Below are positions 53,310 to 62,203 of a stretch of 64,000 nucleotides of DNA, piece by piece. Positions within the stretch are counted from its first letter, which is position 1. Each line of letters begins with the position of its first letter. A program made the position numbers and the translations under genes. Source of the DNA: Lancefieldella sp. Marseille-Q7238 (GTDB lineage: Bacteria; Actinomycetota; Coriobacteriia; Coriobacteriales; Atopobiaceae); NCBI RefSeq assembly GCF_949152215.1, contig NZ_OX424407.1, forward strand, positions 1,368,530 through 1,432,529. The letters run 5' to 3'. Below the pieces are notes generated by a model. The model made no database searches. It was given only the letters and a program-made list of their open reading frames with translations, and was not told the origin of the DNA.

Positions 53310-54140
53310 AAGGTTGTCCATGTGGCTGGCGACAACATCGGTAATGGCCTGCATGCCGGGGATGGACGGCTTCTTTGGATCAAAGTTGTCGGGATGCTCG
53401 GCCATGTAGTGCATGAAGGCGCCGGTAAACGCCTGGCGGAGTTCGGTGGCGTAGTTGACCTTGCAGATGCCGTTTTGGATTGCTTCGGCAACTTGGTCGT
53501 CGGGAACGCCGGAGGTGCCGTGCAGTACCAAAGGAATGTCCAAACGCGAACGAATCTCCTTCAGGACGCCCTGCTCGATATGGGGAATGCCTTTATAGAC
53601 GCCGTGCGCCGTGCCGACGCCGACAGCCAGCGAGGTGCACCGGGTGCGCTCGACAAATTCGACCGCTTCATCAGGGTCGGTATAGGGGTTTTCACCCTCA
53701 ACCGCAGGGCCGTCATCCTCTTTGCCGCCAACCTTACCAAGCTCAGCCTCAACGGGAAGATCGATAGGACCGGCGAACTGAGTGACAGATGCGGTAAGAG
53801 CGATATTGTCCTCAAAAGGCACATGAGAGCCGTCAATCATGACGGAAGTGTAGCCCGCGCGCGCCGCTTGAATGCAGCGGTCAAAGCCATCGCCATGATC
53901 GAGGTGCAAAGCTACAGGCACTGTGGCTTGCTCAGCGGCTTCGCGAACCATCGCGGTAAACAGACCAAGATTGGCATACTTTACGGTGCCTGGCGTAGTC
54001 TGCAAAATGACAGGGGAGCGGCGCTCTTCGGCCGCTTTAATGACGGCCATCACAAACTCAAGGTTTTCGATGTTGAAGGCGCCGACGGCATAGTGTCCTG
54101 CTTGTGCGTCCAACAGCATCTGTTTAGTAGAAACAAACAT
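53289..54140 (-). CDS. kbaY: Class II aldolase, GatY/KbaY type (tagatose-1,6-bisphosphate)
   Basis: A 283-residue zinc aldolase cleaving tagatose-1,6-bisphosphate (or fructose-1,6-bisphosphate) to DHAP and glyceraldehyde-3-P. Landmarks: HYAVGAFNIENLEFVMAV, ALHLDHGDGFDRCIQAA (zinc His), MIDGSHVPFEDNI, EAELGKVGGKEDD, LAVGVGTAHGVYKG and PLVLHGTSGVPDDQV, KVNYATELRQAF. It resembles GatY/KbaY by eye more than typical FbaA. Together with the adjacent kinase and the PTS/AgaS operon it supports the tagatose branch. It can equally serve glycolysis, so substrate is inferred. AAAGGAGA precedes ATG 54140. Confidence 0.85.
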   Translation of the reverse strand: MFVSTKQMLLDAQAGHYAVGAFNIENLEFVMAVIKAAEERRSPVILQTTPGTVKYANLGLFTAMVREAAEQATVPVALHLDHGDGFDRCIQAARAGYTSVMIDGSHVPFEDNIALTASVTQFAGPIDLPVEAELGKVGGKEDDGPAVEGENPYTDPDEAVEFVERTRCTSLAVGVGTAHGVYKGIPHIEQGVLKEIRSRLDIPLVLHGTSGVPDDQVAEAIQNGICKVNYATELRQAFTGAFMHYMAEHPDNFDPKKPSIPGMQAITDVVASHMDNLGSSRKA

Positions 54141-54209
54141 AGTGTCTCCTTTCCCTCTTGCGAGGCGAGTAAGTACCCTTTCCCTTTTGCGGGATGAGTG
54201 TATAACCAG

Positions 54210-55145
54210 CTATAGAGTAATACGTTTGACCTCTGTTTGTGCTGCGAGTTTTGAAGCGATTTCAGGATTAAAACGGCCGGTGCCCTCCATAAGGCAGCTG
54301 GCGCTTGCACATGACAGAGCGAAGCGAAGCCGCTCCGGCGCGTCATATCCTCGAGAAAGTCCTACTGCAAAGGCGCCGACCAGCGTATCTCCTGCTCCGA
54401 CAGGGTTCAAAGCATCGATTTTTGGAGCATACCCGCGGAAGACGCCCTCGGAGCACGCCATGCACGCCCCTTTTGCACCAAGCGAAACTACTACGTTTTC
54501 TATGCCCGCTTCATGCAACTCAAGCGCTGCGCTGAGTACGTCTGTGTCGTCTGTAATCGTGCGTCCCAGCAGCTGCCCGATTTCGTCCGCATTGGGCTTG
54601 ATCATAGCGGGGCGAGCGCTCACTCCGCGCTTAAGAAGTTCTCCAGAGGTGTCAAGAATGCAGGGCGTTCCGTACGACTGCACCAGCTCTATGAGGTCAG
54701 CGTATGCGTCGGGGGTCATGCCCGCGGGAACGCTTCCGTTGATAGTAACGACGTCTGCCTGAGGGGTGTGCGCGCGGATTTTTTGATGCAGCGCCTCAAC
54801 ATCTGCATCCGTTACAGGACGTCCCGGCTCTAAAAACTCCGTTGAGCGCCTGTTTGCCTCAAGTACATTGACGCAGCAGCGCGTTTCTTGGGATACGCGT
54901 ACAAAATCCTCGCGGAGACCGTCTTTTGCGGCGAGCTCGCAGAGATACCTGCCGTTATTTCCGCCGACAAATCCGGTGGCGAGAAGGTCTTCTCCGCAGG
55001 TAACGATTGCGCGAGACGCGTTCAGCCCCTTACCGCCCGCACTGTCATCGCAGGTGACAACGCGGTGAACGGTGCCGTCTGTCAAGGGACCTGCAAGACG
55101 ATAGGCTTTGTCGATAGAGGCGTTTGCCGTAACGGTCAGAATCAC
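54210..55145 (-). CDS. PfkB-family kinase, tagatose-6-phosphate/1-phosphofructokinase type
   Basis: A 311-residue PfkB-family kinase of the LacC/FruK branch. GTG 55145 follows AAAGGAT. Landmarks: MILTVTANASIDKAYRL, AGGKGLNASRAI, TGFVGGNNGRYL, VVTINGSVPAGM, MIKPNADEIGQLLG and the catalytic motif NPVGAGDTLVGAFAVG. The genuine GAGD contrasts with CAGD in the other FruK-like gene at 12103. Cotranscribed with the aldolase (70 bases apart), it is inferred to phosphorylate tagatose-6-P formed by AgaS. The name lacC is possible. Confidence 0.85.
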   Translation of the reverse strand: MILTVTANASIDKAYRLAGPLTDGTVHRVVTCDDSAGGKGLNASRAIVTCGEDLLATGFVGGNNGRYLCELAAKDGLREDFVRVSQETRCCVNVLEANRRSTEFLEPGRPVTDADVEALHQKIRAHTPQADVVTINGSVPAGMTPDAYADLIELVQSYGTPCILDTSGELLKRGVSARPAMIKPNADEIGQLLGRTITDDTDVLSAALELHEAGIENVVVSLGAKGACMACSEGVFRGYAPKIDALNPVGAGDTLVGAFAVGLSRGYDAPERLRFALSCASASCLMEGTGRFNPEIASKLAAQTEVKRITL

Positions 55146-55494
55146 GTTTGATCCTTTCTGTACTACCGGTATGAGCCTTCTGTAATACCAGTAGAGCTGA
55201 CAGGGTAGTTGAGGTCTCCATAGATTGTGCTACCGGTTGCTGAAAATGTCGAGAGAAAATAATGGTTTAAGCATCTCTGTTAGCAGGTATTTTATAGGCA
55301 TAGTATCGGTAAACGGTCGAGTTTTATCGCCAAGCGTAAAGAGTGTTAACGTACCCAGACCGTGAAGGTAAAGAGGGATATACTGCATAAGTGGATAGGT
55401 GGTATCAACCAGTTGAGCGTGAGAGCCGAACTATCGATTTCAAGCGATGAGTCAGGCGTTTTAGCGCGCGGCTGGGCATGAAAGGGAGAAACCA
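55146..55494. promoter_or_regulatory. Divergent control region of the amino-sugar locus
   Basis: A 349-base region between divergently transcribed kinase-aldolase and PTS operons. Candidate binding sites: TGGTATCAACCA (55400-55411, TGGT/ACCA half-sites like HutC/NagR operators), and CTACCGGT at 55163-55170 and 55230-55237. AAAGGGAGAAACC lies before the IIA start. No riboswitch was seen. The GntR regulator encoded at 58936 is the likely binder (inferred). Confidence 0.4.
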
Positions 55495-56019
55495 ATGATT
55501 GGTTGCGTTCTTACCGGACACGGCACCTTTGCAAACGGCCTTGCAGATGCCCTTTCTATGATTGCCGGAGAGCAAAAATACTTTGTTCCTGTTCCCTTTA
55601 TCGAAGCCGGCGCCGCATCATATCCTGAGACGCTTGCTTCTGTTATCTCGGATTTGCTTGATCATACCGATGGCGTTCTCGTGTTCTGCGATCTTCTCGG
55701 CGGCACACCTTTTAATCAGGCGATGATTATTTCTCAAAATGACGCAAATGTTGAGGTAGTTACAGGCGCTAATCTCCCTATGCTGCTTGAGACATTGTCG
55801 CTGCGTCTGGATACGACAACGCTTCGAGATCTTGTGCAGACCGCGGTGGAGTCGGGAGCCGCGGGCGTCGCGCATAAAACGTTGAAGATTGAAACCAAAG
55901 ATGAGGGCGCGGCTGAGGCTGAGAGCGCGGCTGATGGCGCGGCTGAGGGCGCGTCGGCGAAAAATCTCTTTGATGCTCACTCCTGTGATGAAGATCCTTT
56001 TGACGGCGAGGGAATTTAG
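55495..56019 (+). CDS. agaF: Mannose-class PTS enzyme IIA
   Basis: A 174-residue IIA protein of the mannose PTS family. The phosphorylated His is residue 9 in LTGHGTFANG, and VFCDLLGGTPFNQAM is the family signature. The first ~130 residues are the domain; the C-terminal ~40 are low-complexity (EGAAEAESAADGAAEGAS) from a GCGCGGCTGA repeat near 55908-55955 and then acidic. It receives phosphate from HPr and passes it to IIB. It is the first gene of the operon. The name agaF is inferred from context. Confidence 0.9.
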   Translation: MIGCVLTGHGTFANGLADALSMIAGEQKYFVPVPFIEAGAASYPETLASVISDLLDHTDGVLVFCDLLGGTPFNQAMIISQNDANVEVVTGANLPMLLETLSLRLDTTTLRDLVQTAVESGAAGVAHKTLKIETKDEGAAEAESAADGAAEGASAKNLFDAHSCDEDPFDGEGI

Positions 56020-56028
56020 GAGTCTGAT

Positions 56029-56310
56029 ATGGAACATTTGGCAGAATACATCCTGGCGTCATCCATTGTTCTTCTCGTCTTTTTAATGATTATCGGTCTT
56101 ATGGCATACCTTTTTGCCGTTCGAGCCAATAAGAAAAAAGTGGGCGGGGCTGAAGATATTCAGAAGAATCTCGCTGTCGGCCAGCGCGTGGTGCTTGCCG
56201 ATGGCATCTATGGCAACGTTGTTCGCGTAGGCAAAGAAACCGTTGATCTTGAGCTTAAAAGCGGTACGGCGGAAGTCGCGCGTTACGCCATAGCTCGCGT
56301 CGTCGCATAG
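56029..56310 (+). CDS. yajC: YajC family protein in PTS operon
   Basis: A 93-residue YajC-type membrane protein: one hydrophobic helix (~8-30, LASSIVLLVFLMIIGLMAYL) followed by a charged domain with ADGIYGNVVRVGKETVDLEL, the family motif for YajC. Normal YajC associates with SecDF and sits next to sec genes. Here it lies between PTS IIA and IIB. Similar yajC-in-man-operon arrangements occur in hyaluronan or GalNAc PTS loci of Streptococcus and Enterococcus. Whether it aids membrane assembly of the PTS is unknown. Confidence 0.85.
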   Translation: MEHLAEYILASSIVLLVFLMIIGLMAYLFAVRANKKKVGGAEDIQKNLAVGQRVVLADGIYGNVVRVGKETVDLELKSGTAEVARYAIARVVA

Positions 56311-56407
56311 TCGCATAAAGGAAAAAGGCGGCAACAATATCTGTAGTAGTTTGCGAGAAAACCGTGCCAATCACGGCGACAAGCGCAAAGAAACGAAAGG
56401 AAGAAAA

Positions 56408-56890
56408 ATGGGTGAGCCAGACATTAAACTCGCACGAATCGACAACCGTTTGATTCATGGCCAGGTGGCTACGCAGTGGAACGGCTCGTTGGGCACCAAT
56501 CTCATTCTGGTGGCAAATGATGAGGTTGCAGGCAATAAGATGCGTCAGGGTCTTATGGACATGGCCGCTCCCTCAGGAGTCGCTACCCGCTATTTCACCC
56601 TGCAGAAGACCATTGACATCATCCATAAGGCGTCCGCGTCCCAGCATATCTTCTTGATCGCCGAAAATCCCGAGGACATCCTTACCCTGGTCAAGGGCGG
56701 TGTTCCCATACAGAAAGTCAATATCGGCAACATGCATATGGCCGAAGGCAAGCGGCAGGTCGCCACATCAGTGGCGGTAGACGACCGTGATGTCGCCGCT
56801 TTCCGCGAGCTTCAGGATTTGGGGGTGACGCTAGAGATCAGGCGTGTTCCTACGACTCCGGTCGAGGATATCAACAAGCTGTTTGAGTAA
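56408..56890 (+). CDS. agaV: Mannose-class PTS enzyme IIB
   Basis: A 160-residue IIB protein. ATG 56408 follows AAAGGAAG; His17 in ARIDNRLIHGQVATQW is the phosphoryl carrier. VANDEVAGNKMRQGLM and KVNIGNMHMAEGKRQV are family landmarks. Part of the IIA-YajC-IIB-IIC-IID operon. It likely phosphorylates N-acetylgalactosamine or galactosamine. The specific name is by context. Confidence 0.9.
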   Translation: MGEPDIKLARIDNRLIHGQVATQWNGSLGTNLILVANDEVAGNKMRQGLMDMAAPSGVATRYFTLQKTIDIIHKASASQHIFLIAENPEDILTLVKGGVPIQKVNIGNMHMAEGKRQVATSVAVDDRDVAAFRELQDLGVTLEIRRVPTTPVEDINKLFE

Positions 56891-56968
56891 GTTTTGGTTG
56901 TAACGCTCAAACATGTTTGCCGGCCGTTGTCTCCGGCATTGTCAGCAGGTTTGAAAGGAGGAGTTAAG

Positions 56969-57772
56969 ATGGATGTAAGCCCGCTTCAGGTGCTTCTTAT
57001 CTTCATTGTCGCATTTATCGCCGGCATTGATCAGTTCAGCTTCCTCGAGTCTCTTTACCAGCCAATCGTTACCGGCTTTCTGGTTGGATTGATTCTCGGC
57101 GATGTTCAGACCGGTCTTATCGTTGGCGGTACCTACCAGCTCATGACCATCGGTAACATGCCTGTCGGTGGCGCTCAGCCGCCCAACCCCGTTATCGGCG
57201 GTATCATGGCGGCTGTCTTTGCCATTACCACCAAGCTTGAACCGATGGCTGCTGTCGCTGCGGCTATCCCGTTTTCGCTTCTTGGCCAGTATGCCGTCAC
57301 CATTATCTTTACCGTGATGTCTCCTGTCATGGCAAAGGCTGACGGTTACGCGGCGGAAGCGGATCCCAAAGGCATCACCCGCATCAACTACGGCGCCATG
57401 GCAGCTCTCGGCCTTTTCTTCGGCGTTATCGTGACGCTGTTCTTCCTCGGCGGAGCGGCCTTTGGCAAGCAGTTGACCGAAGCCATTCCAAAGTGGCTTA
57501 TGAACGGACTCTCCGTTGCCGGCGGTATGATGCGCTTTGTCGGCTTTGCCATCCTTTTGAAAGTTATGGCCTCTCGCGAGCTGTGGGGATTCTTCCTTAT
57601 GGGATTTGCGGCCGCAATCGTATTCGTCAGCATTCCCGAGCTTTCCGGTCCCGCGCTCTTGCTGCTGGCCCTTATCGGCTTTGGCATCGCGTTCTGGGAT
57701 TATCAGGTTCAGACCAAGGTAAAGCATGCAGCTCCTGCTGTTATGGGAGGTGACGTTGAAGATGGCATTTAA
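56969..57772 (+). CDS. agaW: Mannose-class PTS enzyme IIC
   Basis: A 267-residue membrane permease subunit of the PTS-EII mannose/Sor family. ATG 56969 follows AAAGGAGGAG. Landmarks: FIAGIDQFSFLESLYQPIVTG, LGDVQTGLIVGGTYQLMTIG and GGAQPPNPVIGGIMA. About seven to eight hydrophobic segments. It forms the substrate channel together with IID, whose gene overlaps by 11 bases. Confidence 0.93.
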   Translation: MDVSPLQVLLIFIVAFIAGIDQFSFLESLYQPIVTGFLVGLILGDVQTGLIVGGTYQLMTIGNMPVGGAQPPNPVIGGIMAAVFAITTKLEPMAAVAAAIPFSLLGQYAVTIIFTVMSPVMAKADGYAAEADPKGITRINYGAMAALGLFFGVIVTLFFLGGAAFGKQLTEAIPKWLMNGLSVAGGMMRFVGFAILLKVMASRELWGFFLMGFAAAIVFVSIPELSGPALLLLALIGFGIAFWDYQVQTKVKHAAPAVMGGDVEDGI

Positions 57773-58835
57773 TATTCCTGATACCTATCAAAATACCGCG
57801 CCTGCTGATCAGCTTGATCAAAAGACCCTCAACAAGATGGTGTGGCGCTCTCTTTTCCTCCAGGCATCATTTAACTACGAGAGAATGCAGGCTGCCGGCT
57901 GGCTGTACGGTATTCTTCCGGGCCTCGAGAAGATCCACGGAGACAACAAGGACGACCTGGCCGCGTCTATGAGCCACAACCTTGAGTTCTTCAACACCCA
58001 CCCCTTCCTCGTGACGTTTGTCATGGGCATCGTGCTCTCCCTTGAGCAGAACAAGGTGGACATTCCCACCATCCGCGCCGTCCGCGTTTCTGCCATGGGA
58101 CCGCTCGGCGGCATCGGTGACGCTCTGTTCTGGTTTACGCTTGTGCCCATTACAGCTGGCATCACTTCAAACATGGCCATTACCGGCAATGTGTTCGCGC
58201 CCTTCCTGTTCCTTATCATCTTCAATCTTGCGCAGTTTGCTATTCGCTACTGGCTGATGAACCTGTCGTATAAGATGGGCACCGACGCCATCACGCTCTT
58301 GACGGAGAACGCCAAAGAGTTTACCCGCGCCGCGTCTATCCTGGGCGTCTTTGTTGTCGGCTGCCTGGTTGTCTGCTACGGCGGCACTAAGCTCGGCTAC
58401 AAGATTCCTAACGGTGAGACGCACAGCACCGCGCTGTCTCAGGCGACGCTTACCGACGAACAGCTGGCAACAGGTAAGTACGATGAGCAGATTTTTGCCG
58501 AGGGTTCGTATGCGGCGTATAAGGAAGACCCGACAAAGGTGACCTTCATCGGCGGCAAGACGGCTGACGGTAACGATGGTATGACCGGCATCAATCCGAT
58601 TGGCAACGGCGCCAATGTTGTGACCGTTGCTCAAGATGTTACCAGTCCCGTTACCATTGATCTGCAGAAGATTCTTGACGGCGTTTGCCCGAAGCTTATT
58701 CCGCTGGCGCTGACCATGCTTCTGTACTTCCTGATGGCTAAGCGAAACTGGACTCCCATCAAGTGCATTGTACTGCTTTTGGTTATCGCTCTTCTCGGTT
58801 CAGGCTTTGGTATCTGGCCCTACATTTGGGGTTAA
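57762..58835 (+). CDS. agaE: Mannose-class PTS enzyme IID
   Basis: A 357-residue IID protein. ATG 57762 follows GGGAGGTGA and overlaps IIC. Landmarks: LNKMVWRSLFLQASFNYERM, HNLEFFNTHPFLVTFVMG, AVRVSAMGPLGGIGDALFWF. Compared with the ~270-300-residue norm it is longer, with an extra loop (~220-310) between late membrane segments. Works with IIC for transport. The name is by context (agaE or agaD). Confidence 0.9.
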   Translation: MAFNIPDTYQNTAPADQLDQKTLNKMVWRSLFLQASFNYERMQAAGWLYGILPGLEKIHGDNKDDLAASMSHNLEFFNTHPFLVTFVMGIVLSLEQNKVDIPTIRAVRVSAMGPLGGIGDALFWFTLVPITAGITSNMAITGNVFAPFLFLIIFNLAQFAIRYWLMNLSYKMGTDAITLLTENAKEFTRAASILGVFVVGCLVVCYGGTKLGYKIPNGETHSTALSQATLTDEQLATGKYDEQIFAEGSYAAYKEDPTKVTFIGGKTADGNDGMTGINPIGNGANVVTVAQDVTSPVTIDLQKILDGVCPKLIPLALTMLLYFLMAKRNWTPIKCIVLLLVIALLGSGFGIWPYIWG

Positions 58836-58847
58836 ACTAAAGTCAAT

Positions 58848-58882
58848 CAAACGGCTGTCCGAAGCGCTCGGGCAGCCGTTTG
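58848..58882 (+). terminator. Hairpin after PTS IID gene
   Basis: Arms CAAACGGCTG (58848-58857) and CAGCCGTTTG (58873-58882) with further CCGA/TCGG pairing. Without a strong T-run, it may be a processing or attenuation site between IID and the GntR gene. Confidence 0.65.
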
Positions 58883-58935
58883 GTGGCCGCTATGAGGTAT
58901 GAGCTACGGACATATGTTGCTGATTGAAGGATTTC

Positions 58936-59664
58936 ATGACCCTACTTACAGGAAAACAACCCCTTTACAGCCAGCTGGCTAACACGCTGCGCGAACATAT
59001 CGAAAATGATCTTGGTCCCGATGATATGATTCCCTCAGAGCGCGATCTCTCCGAGCGTTATGGCCTTTCCCGTACTACCGTGCGCTTAGCCCTGCGAGAG
59101 CTTGAGCGCATTGGTCTTATTTATCGGCAGCACGGTCGCGGTACCTTTGTGGCGGATCAGTCCGGCCGCGTGACTGACCTTGCCGCCGGCTACAGTTTCA
59201 CGGACCAGCAGCGCGAGCTTGGACGTGTCCCGAAAACGGTTATTTTGGAATTTGAGATTGTTGAGGCGAACAAGTATCTCGCGCAGCATATGCGTTTGTC
59301 TCTTGGCGATAAGGCCTACCGCATTAAACGCCTTCGTTTGGCTGATGATGTGCCTATGATGCTTGAGACTACCTACGTTCCCGTTTCGCAGTTCTTATCG
59401 CTTACGAGAAAAAATCTGGAGCATAACTCGCTCTATCACATTATGGAAACCGAATATGACGTTGCTATCCGCTATGCGGAGGAGGAGTTTAAGGCCTCTA
59501 TCGCAAAACAGAGCGATGCGGAGCAGCTGGATATACCTGAGGGCGCGCCGGTGCTTAACTTGGAGCGCACTACCTATAATGACCACAATACAATCGTTGA
59601 GTTTACGCTCTCCGTGGCGCGGGCAGACCAGTTCCACTACAAAGTGGTGCATGTCCGCAGTTAA
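58936..59664 (+). CDS. GntR-family regulator with UTRA domain (HutC subfamily)
   Basis: A 242-residue regulator. Winged helix (residues ~10-75): PLYSQLANTLREHIENDLG, MIPSERDLSERYGLSRTTVR, LIYRQHGRGTFVA. The UTRA effector domain (~85-240) shows VPMMLETTYVPVSQFLSL and NTIVEFTLSVARADQFHY. This family includes NagR/YvoA, which binds amino-sugar phosphates. ATG 58936 follows GAAGGA. In the middle of the GalNAc operon, it is inferred to control this locus through the 55.15-55.5 kb region. Confidence 0.92.
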   Translation: MTLLTGKQPLYSQLANTLREHIENDLGPDDMIPSERDLSERYGLSRTTVRLALRELERIGLIYRQHGRGTFVADQSGRVTDLAAGYSFTDQQRELGRVPKTVILEFEIVEANKYLAQHMRLSLGDKAYRIKRLRLADDVPMMLETTYVPVSQFLSLTRKNLEHNSLYHIMETEYDVAIRYAEEEFKASIAKQSDAEQLDIPEGAPVLNLERTTYNDHNTIVEFTLSVARADQFHYKVVHVRS

Positions 59665-59679
59665 ACAAAGGGGATATTG

Positions 59680-60852
59680 ATGTTTGACACAACAACCGCC
59701 GAGCTTGAGGCTCTTGGTGCGGAAATTACCACGAGCGAGATTAAGCAGCAGCCTGACCTCTGGGAAGGCACGCTTGATATCTACTTGAACAATCGCGAGA
59801 AAATCGATGAGTTTCTCGCGTCTGCCCGTGACCTCGGAGGCGCGCGCCGTACCCGAGTTGTCTTTACGGGCGCCGGCACATCTCAGTATGTTGGCGATAC
59901 CATTACGCCGTACCTGCGGCGCTTTGGCGATACTGACGCGTTTGAGTTTGCATCGGTAGCAACGACCGATATCGTTTCTGATCCGTACGGTTCGCTTGAC
60001 GCGGACGACCCTACGGTGCTGGTGTCGTTTGCTCGTTCCGGCAACAGCCCAGAGAGCCTTGCGGCTGTGAACATAGCAAAAACTCTCGTAAAGAAGCTGC
60101 TACTCATTAACATCACGTGCGCGCCTGAGGGTAAGCTCGCCGTTGAGGCTGAGAGAGACTCCAACGCGCTGACGCTTTTGATTCCGGATGCAAACGATCA
60201 GGGCTTTGCCATGACAGGATCTTTCAGCTGCATGGCGCTTCTCGCTACGCTTATATTCGACCAATCAGACGTTGCGAGGAAGGCGGTGTGGGTGGCTGAT
60301 GCGTCGGCGCTTGGACGTAACGTCATCGCGCGCGAAGATGAGATAGCCGCCTGGCTCAAGACGGATTTTGACCGTATTACATATCTGGGGTCCGGCCCCT
60401 TCATGGGTCTTGCACGCGAAGCGCAGCTCAAGGTGCTGGAGCTGGCCGCGGGAAAAGACGCCACATCATTTGATTCTTCGATGGGATACCGTCACGGGCC
60501 GAAGTCCTTTGTAGACGCCCGAACGCTCGTGTTTGTTTTTGTGGCAAACGATCCCTATACGCGTCAGTATGACGTTGACATTTTGAATGAGATCTCCGGC
60601 GATGGGATTGCCGCGCTTACCGTGGGCATTCAGCAAGAGGGGGCAGGCTCGTTTACTGGCGCGTCCTTCACGCTTCCGATGGGAGCAGAGGGTCTGCCCG
60701 CGGCCTATCTGGCGTTGCCGTTTGTCCTTGTCGCCCAGACGATTGCCCTGTTGAATTCCGTTCGTGTAGGGAATACTCCTGATACCCCTTCGCCGTCCGG
60801 CACTGTGAACCGTGTGGTCAAAGGGGTTACGATTCATCCGTTTGAGGTGTAA
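59680..60852 (+). CDS. agaS: AgaS: galactosamine-6-phosphate deaminase/isomerase
   Basis: A 390-residue double SIS-domain protein of the AgaS family, which converts galactosamine-6-P to tagatose-6-P plus ammonia. Landmarks: RVVFTGAGTSQYVGDTITPY, VLVSFARSGNSPESLAAV, ITCAPEGKLA, YLGSGPFMGLAREAQLK and SSMGYRHGPKSFVD. ATG 59680 follows AAAGGGG, with TTG 59677 rejected. Length matches E. coli AgaS (~384). Sequence with nagA and the PTS fits the aga cluster in other bacteria. Confidence 0.92.
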   Translation: MFDTTTAELEALGAEITTSEIKQQPDLWEGTLDIYLNNREKIDEFLASARDLGGARRTRVVFTGAGTSQYVGDTITPYLRRFGDTDAFEFASVATTDIVSDPYGSLDADDPTVLVSFARSGNSPESLAAVNIAKTLVKKLLLINITCAPEGKLAVEAERDSNALTLLIPDANDQGFAMTGSFSCMALLATLIFDQSDVARKAVWVADASALGRNVIAREDEIAAWLKTDFDRITYLGSGPFMGLAREAQLKVLELAAGKDATSFDSSMGYRHGPKSFVDARTLVFVFVANDPYTRQYDVDILNEISGDGIAALTVGIQQEGAGSFTGASFTLPMGAEGLPAAYLALPFVLVAQTIALLNSVRVGNTPDTPSPSGTVNRVVKGVTIHPFEV

Positions 60853-60883
60853 GCCTACCTCTGAACGTCCAAAGGAGACGATT

Positions 60884-62056
60884 ATGAGTACGTATGCTCT
60901 TAAGGCGGATATGTTTTTCCTTCCCGGCGCTCCGATCGGTCCCGGATATCTTATGGTTGAAGATGGCGTTTTTGGCCAATTTACTGTCGAGGAACCCGGC
61001 TGCGAAATTTTGGACTACACCGGCAGCTGGGTGGCTCCCGGACTGGTTGACACGCATATTCACGGCTACCTTGACCACGACGTGATGGATTGTGATCCTG
61101 ATGGCGTTATTGAGATTGCCAAGGGACTGCTTTCCAACGGCGTTACTTCATGGCTGCCTACGACGCTTACCGCGTCCATCGAGCAGACCGGAAACGCTTG
61201 CGAATCCGTTGCCGATGCTGTAGACGGTATCGACGCCAATGGCATTGACGCCGCTCGCATCCAAGGTATCTTTTTGGAGGGGCCGTTTTTTACCGAGAAG
61301 TACAAGGGCGCTCAAAACCCCGCGTATTTCCTTGATCCCGATGCCGATATTTTTGATGAATGGCAAGAGCGTGCTCGCGGGTGGATTTCAAAGATTGCTA
61401 TTGCTCCCGAGCGTGAGGGCGCGCCGGAGTTCTGTGAAGAGATGGCTGACCGCGGTATTCATGTGGCGCTGGGCCATTCTGACGCGACCTATGATCAGGC
61501 GCTTGCTTGTGTGAACGCGGGTGCTGACATTTTCGTTCATACTTATAACGGCATGAGAGGCCTGCACCATCGCGAACCCGGCATGGTCGGTGCCGCTATG
61601 ACGACGCACGATACGTATGCTGAGGTCATATGCGATGGTCATCATGTCACTCCTGTGGCGGTTCGAGCTTTGATCAATGCCAAGGGCGCTGATCACACTG
61701 TGCTCATTACCGACTGTATGCGTGCGGGAGGCATGCCTGACGGCGATTATACCTTGGGTGATTTTCCTGTTATCGTAAAAGATGGCACGGCTCGTCTGAC
61801 AGACGCCTCGCATAGTCTTGCCGGCTCTATTCTCCGGCTTTTCCAAGGGCTTAAAAATGTATATGACTGGGGCATCGTAACGGCGGAAGAAGCCATTCGC
61901 ATGGCTTCCGAACAGCCCGCTTGCTCTTGTGGTATTGATGACGTTTGCGGATATATCCGTCCGGGATATGATGCGGACTTTATTATTTTAGGTAAGGATC
62001 TCACCCTTGAGGAAACTTTCCTGGGAGGCAAGAGCGTTTATCGGGTAGCGTTTTAG
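60884..62056 (+). CDS. nagA: N-acetylhexosamine-6-phosphate deacetylase (NagA/AgaA type)
   Basis: A 390-residue amidohydrolase that removes acetate from N-acetylglucosamine-6-P or N-acetylgalactosamine-6-P. ATG 60884 follows AAAGGAG. Landmarks: VAPGLVDTHIHGYLDHDVM (metal His pair), GIFLEGPFF, HVALGHSDATYDQALA, HTYNGMRGLHHREPG, EVICDGHHVTP and the catalytic Asp in LITDCMRAGG. Its place behind agaS makes GalNAc-6-P the likely substrate (AgaA role). It ends the operon. Confidence 0.92.
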   Translation: MSTYALKADMFFLPGAPIGPGYLMVEDGVFGQFTVEEPGCEILDYTGSWVAPGLVDTHIHGYLDHDVMDCDPDGVIEIAKGLLSNGVTSWLPTTLTASIEQTGNACESVADAVDGIDANGIDAARIQGIFLEGPFFTEKYKGAQNPAYFLDPDADIFDEWQERARGWISKIAIAPEREGAPEFCEEMADRGIHVALGHSDATYDQALACVNAGADIFVHTYNGMRGLHHREPGMVGAAMTTHDTYAEVICDGHHVTPVAVRALINAKGADHTVLITDCMRAGGMPDGDYTLGDFPVIVKDGTARLTDASHSLAGSILRLFQGLKNVYDWGIVTAEEAIRMASEQPACSCGIDDVCGYIRPGYDADFIILGKDLTLEETFLGGKSVYRVAF

Positions 62057-62203
62057 CGTTTAATTGTCTGTCGTGTTGTTATTGTTGTTGATGGTGGTCG
62101 TATAGCCACTCGCCTTTTTGCGTTCCGGCTTTCCGACTTTCCGACAACCTATCATCATGTTGAATTCTTGTGCTGAGGAGAGCGTTGTAAGAAAGCGGGG
62201 AAT

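Noticed and set aside
53220-54197. Plus-strand frame antisense to the aldolase gene
   Set aside because: Overlaps a complete GatY/KbaY-type gene with all motifs on the minus strand.
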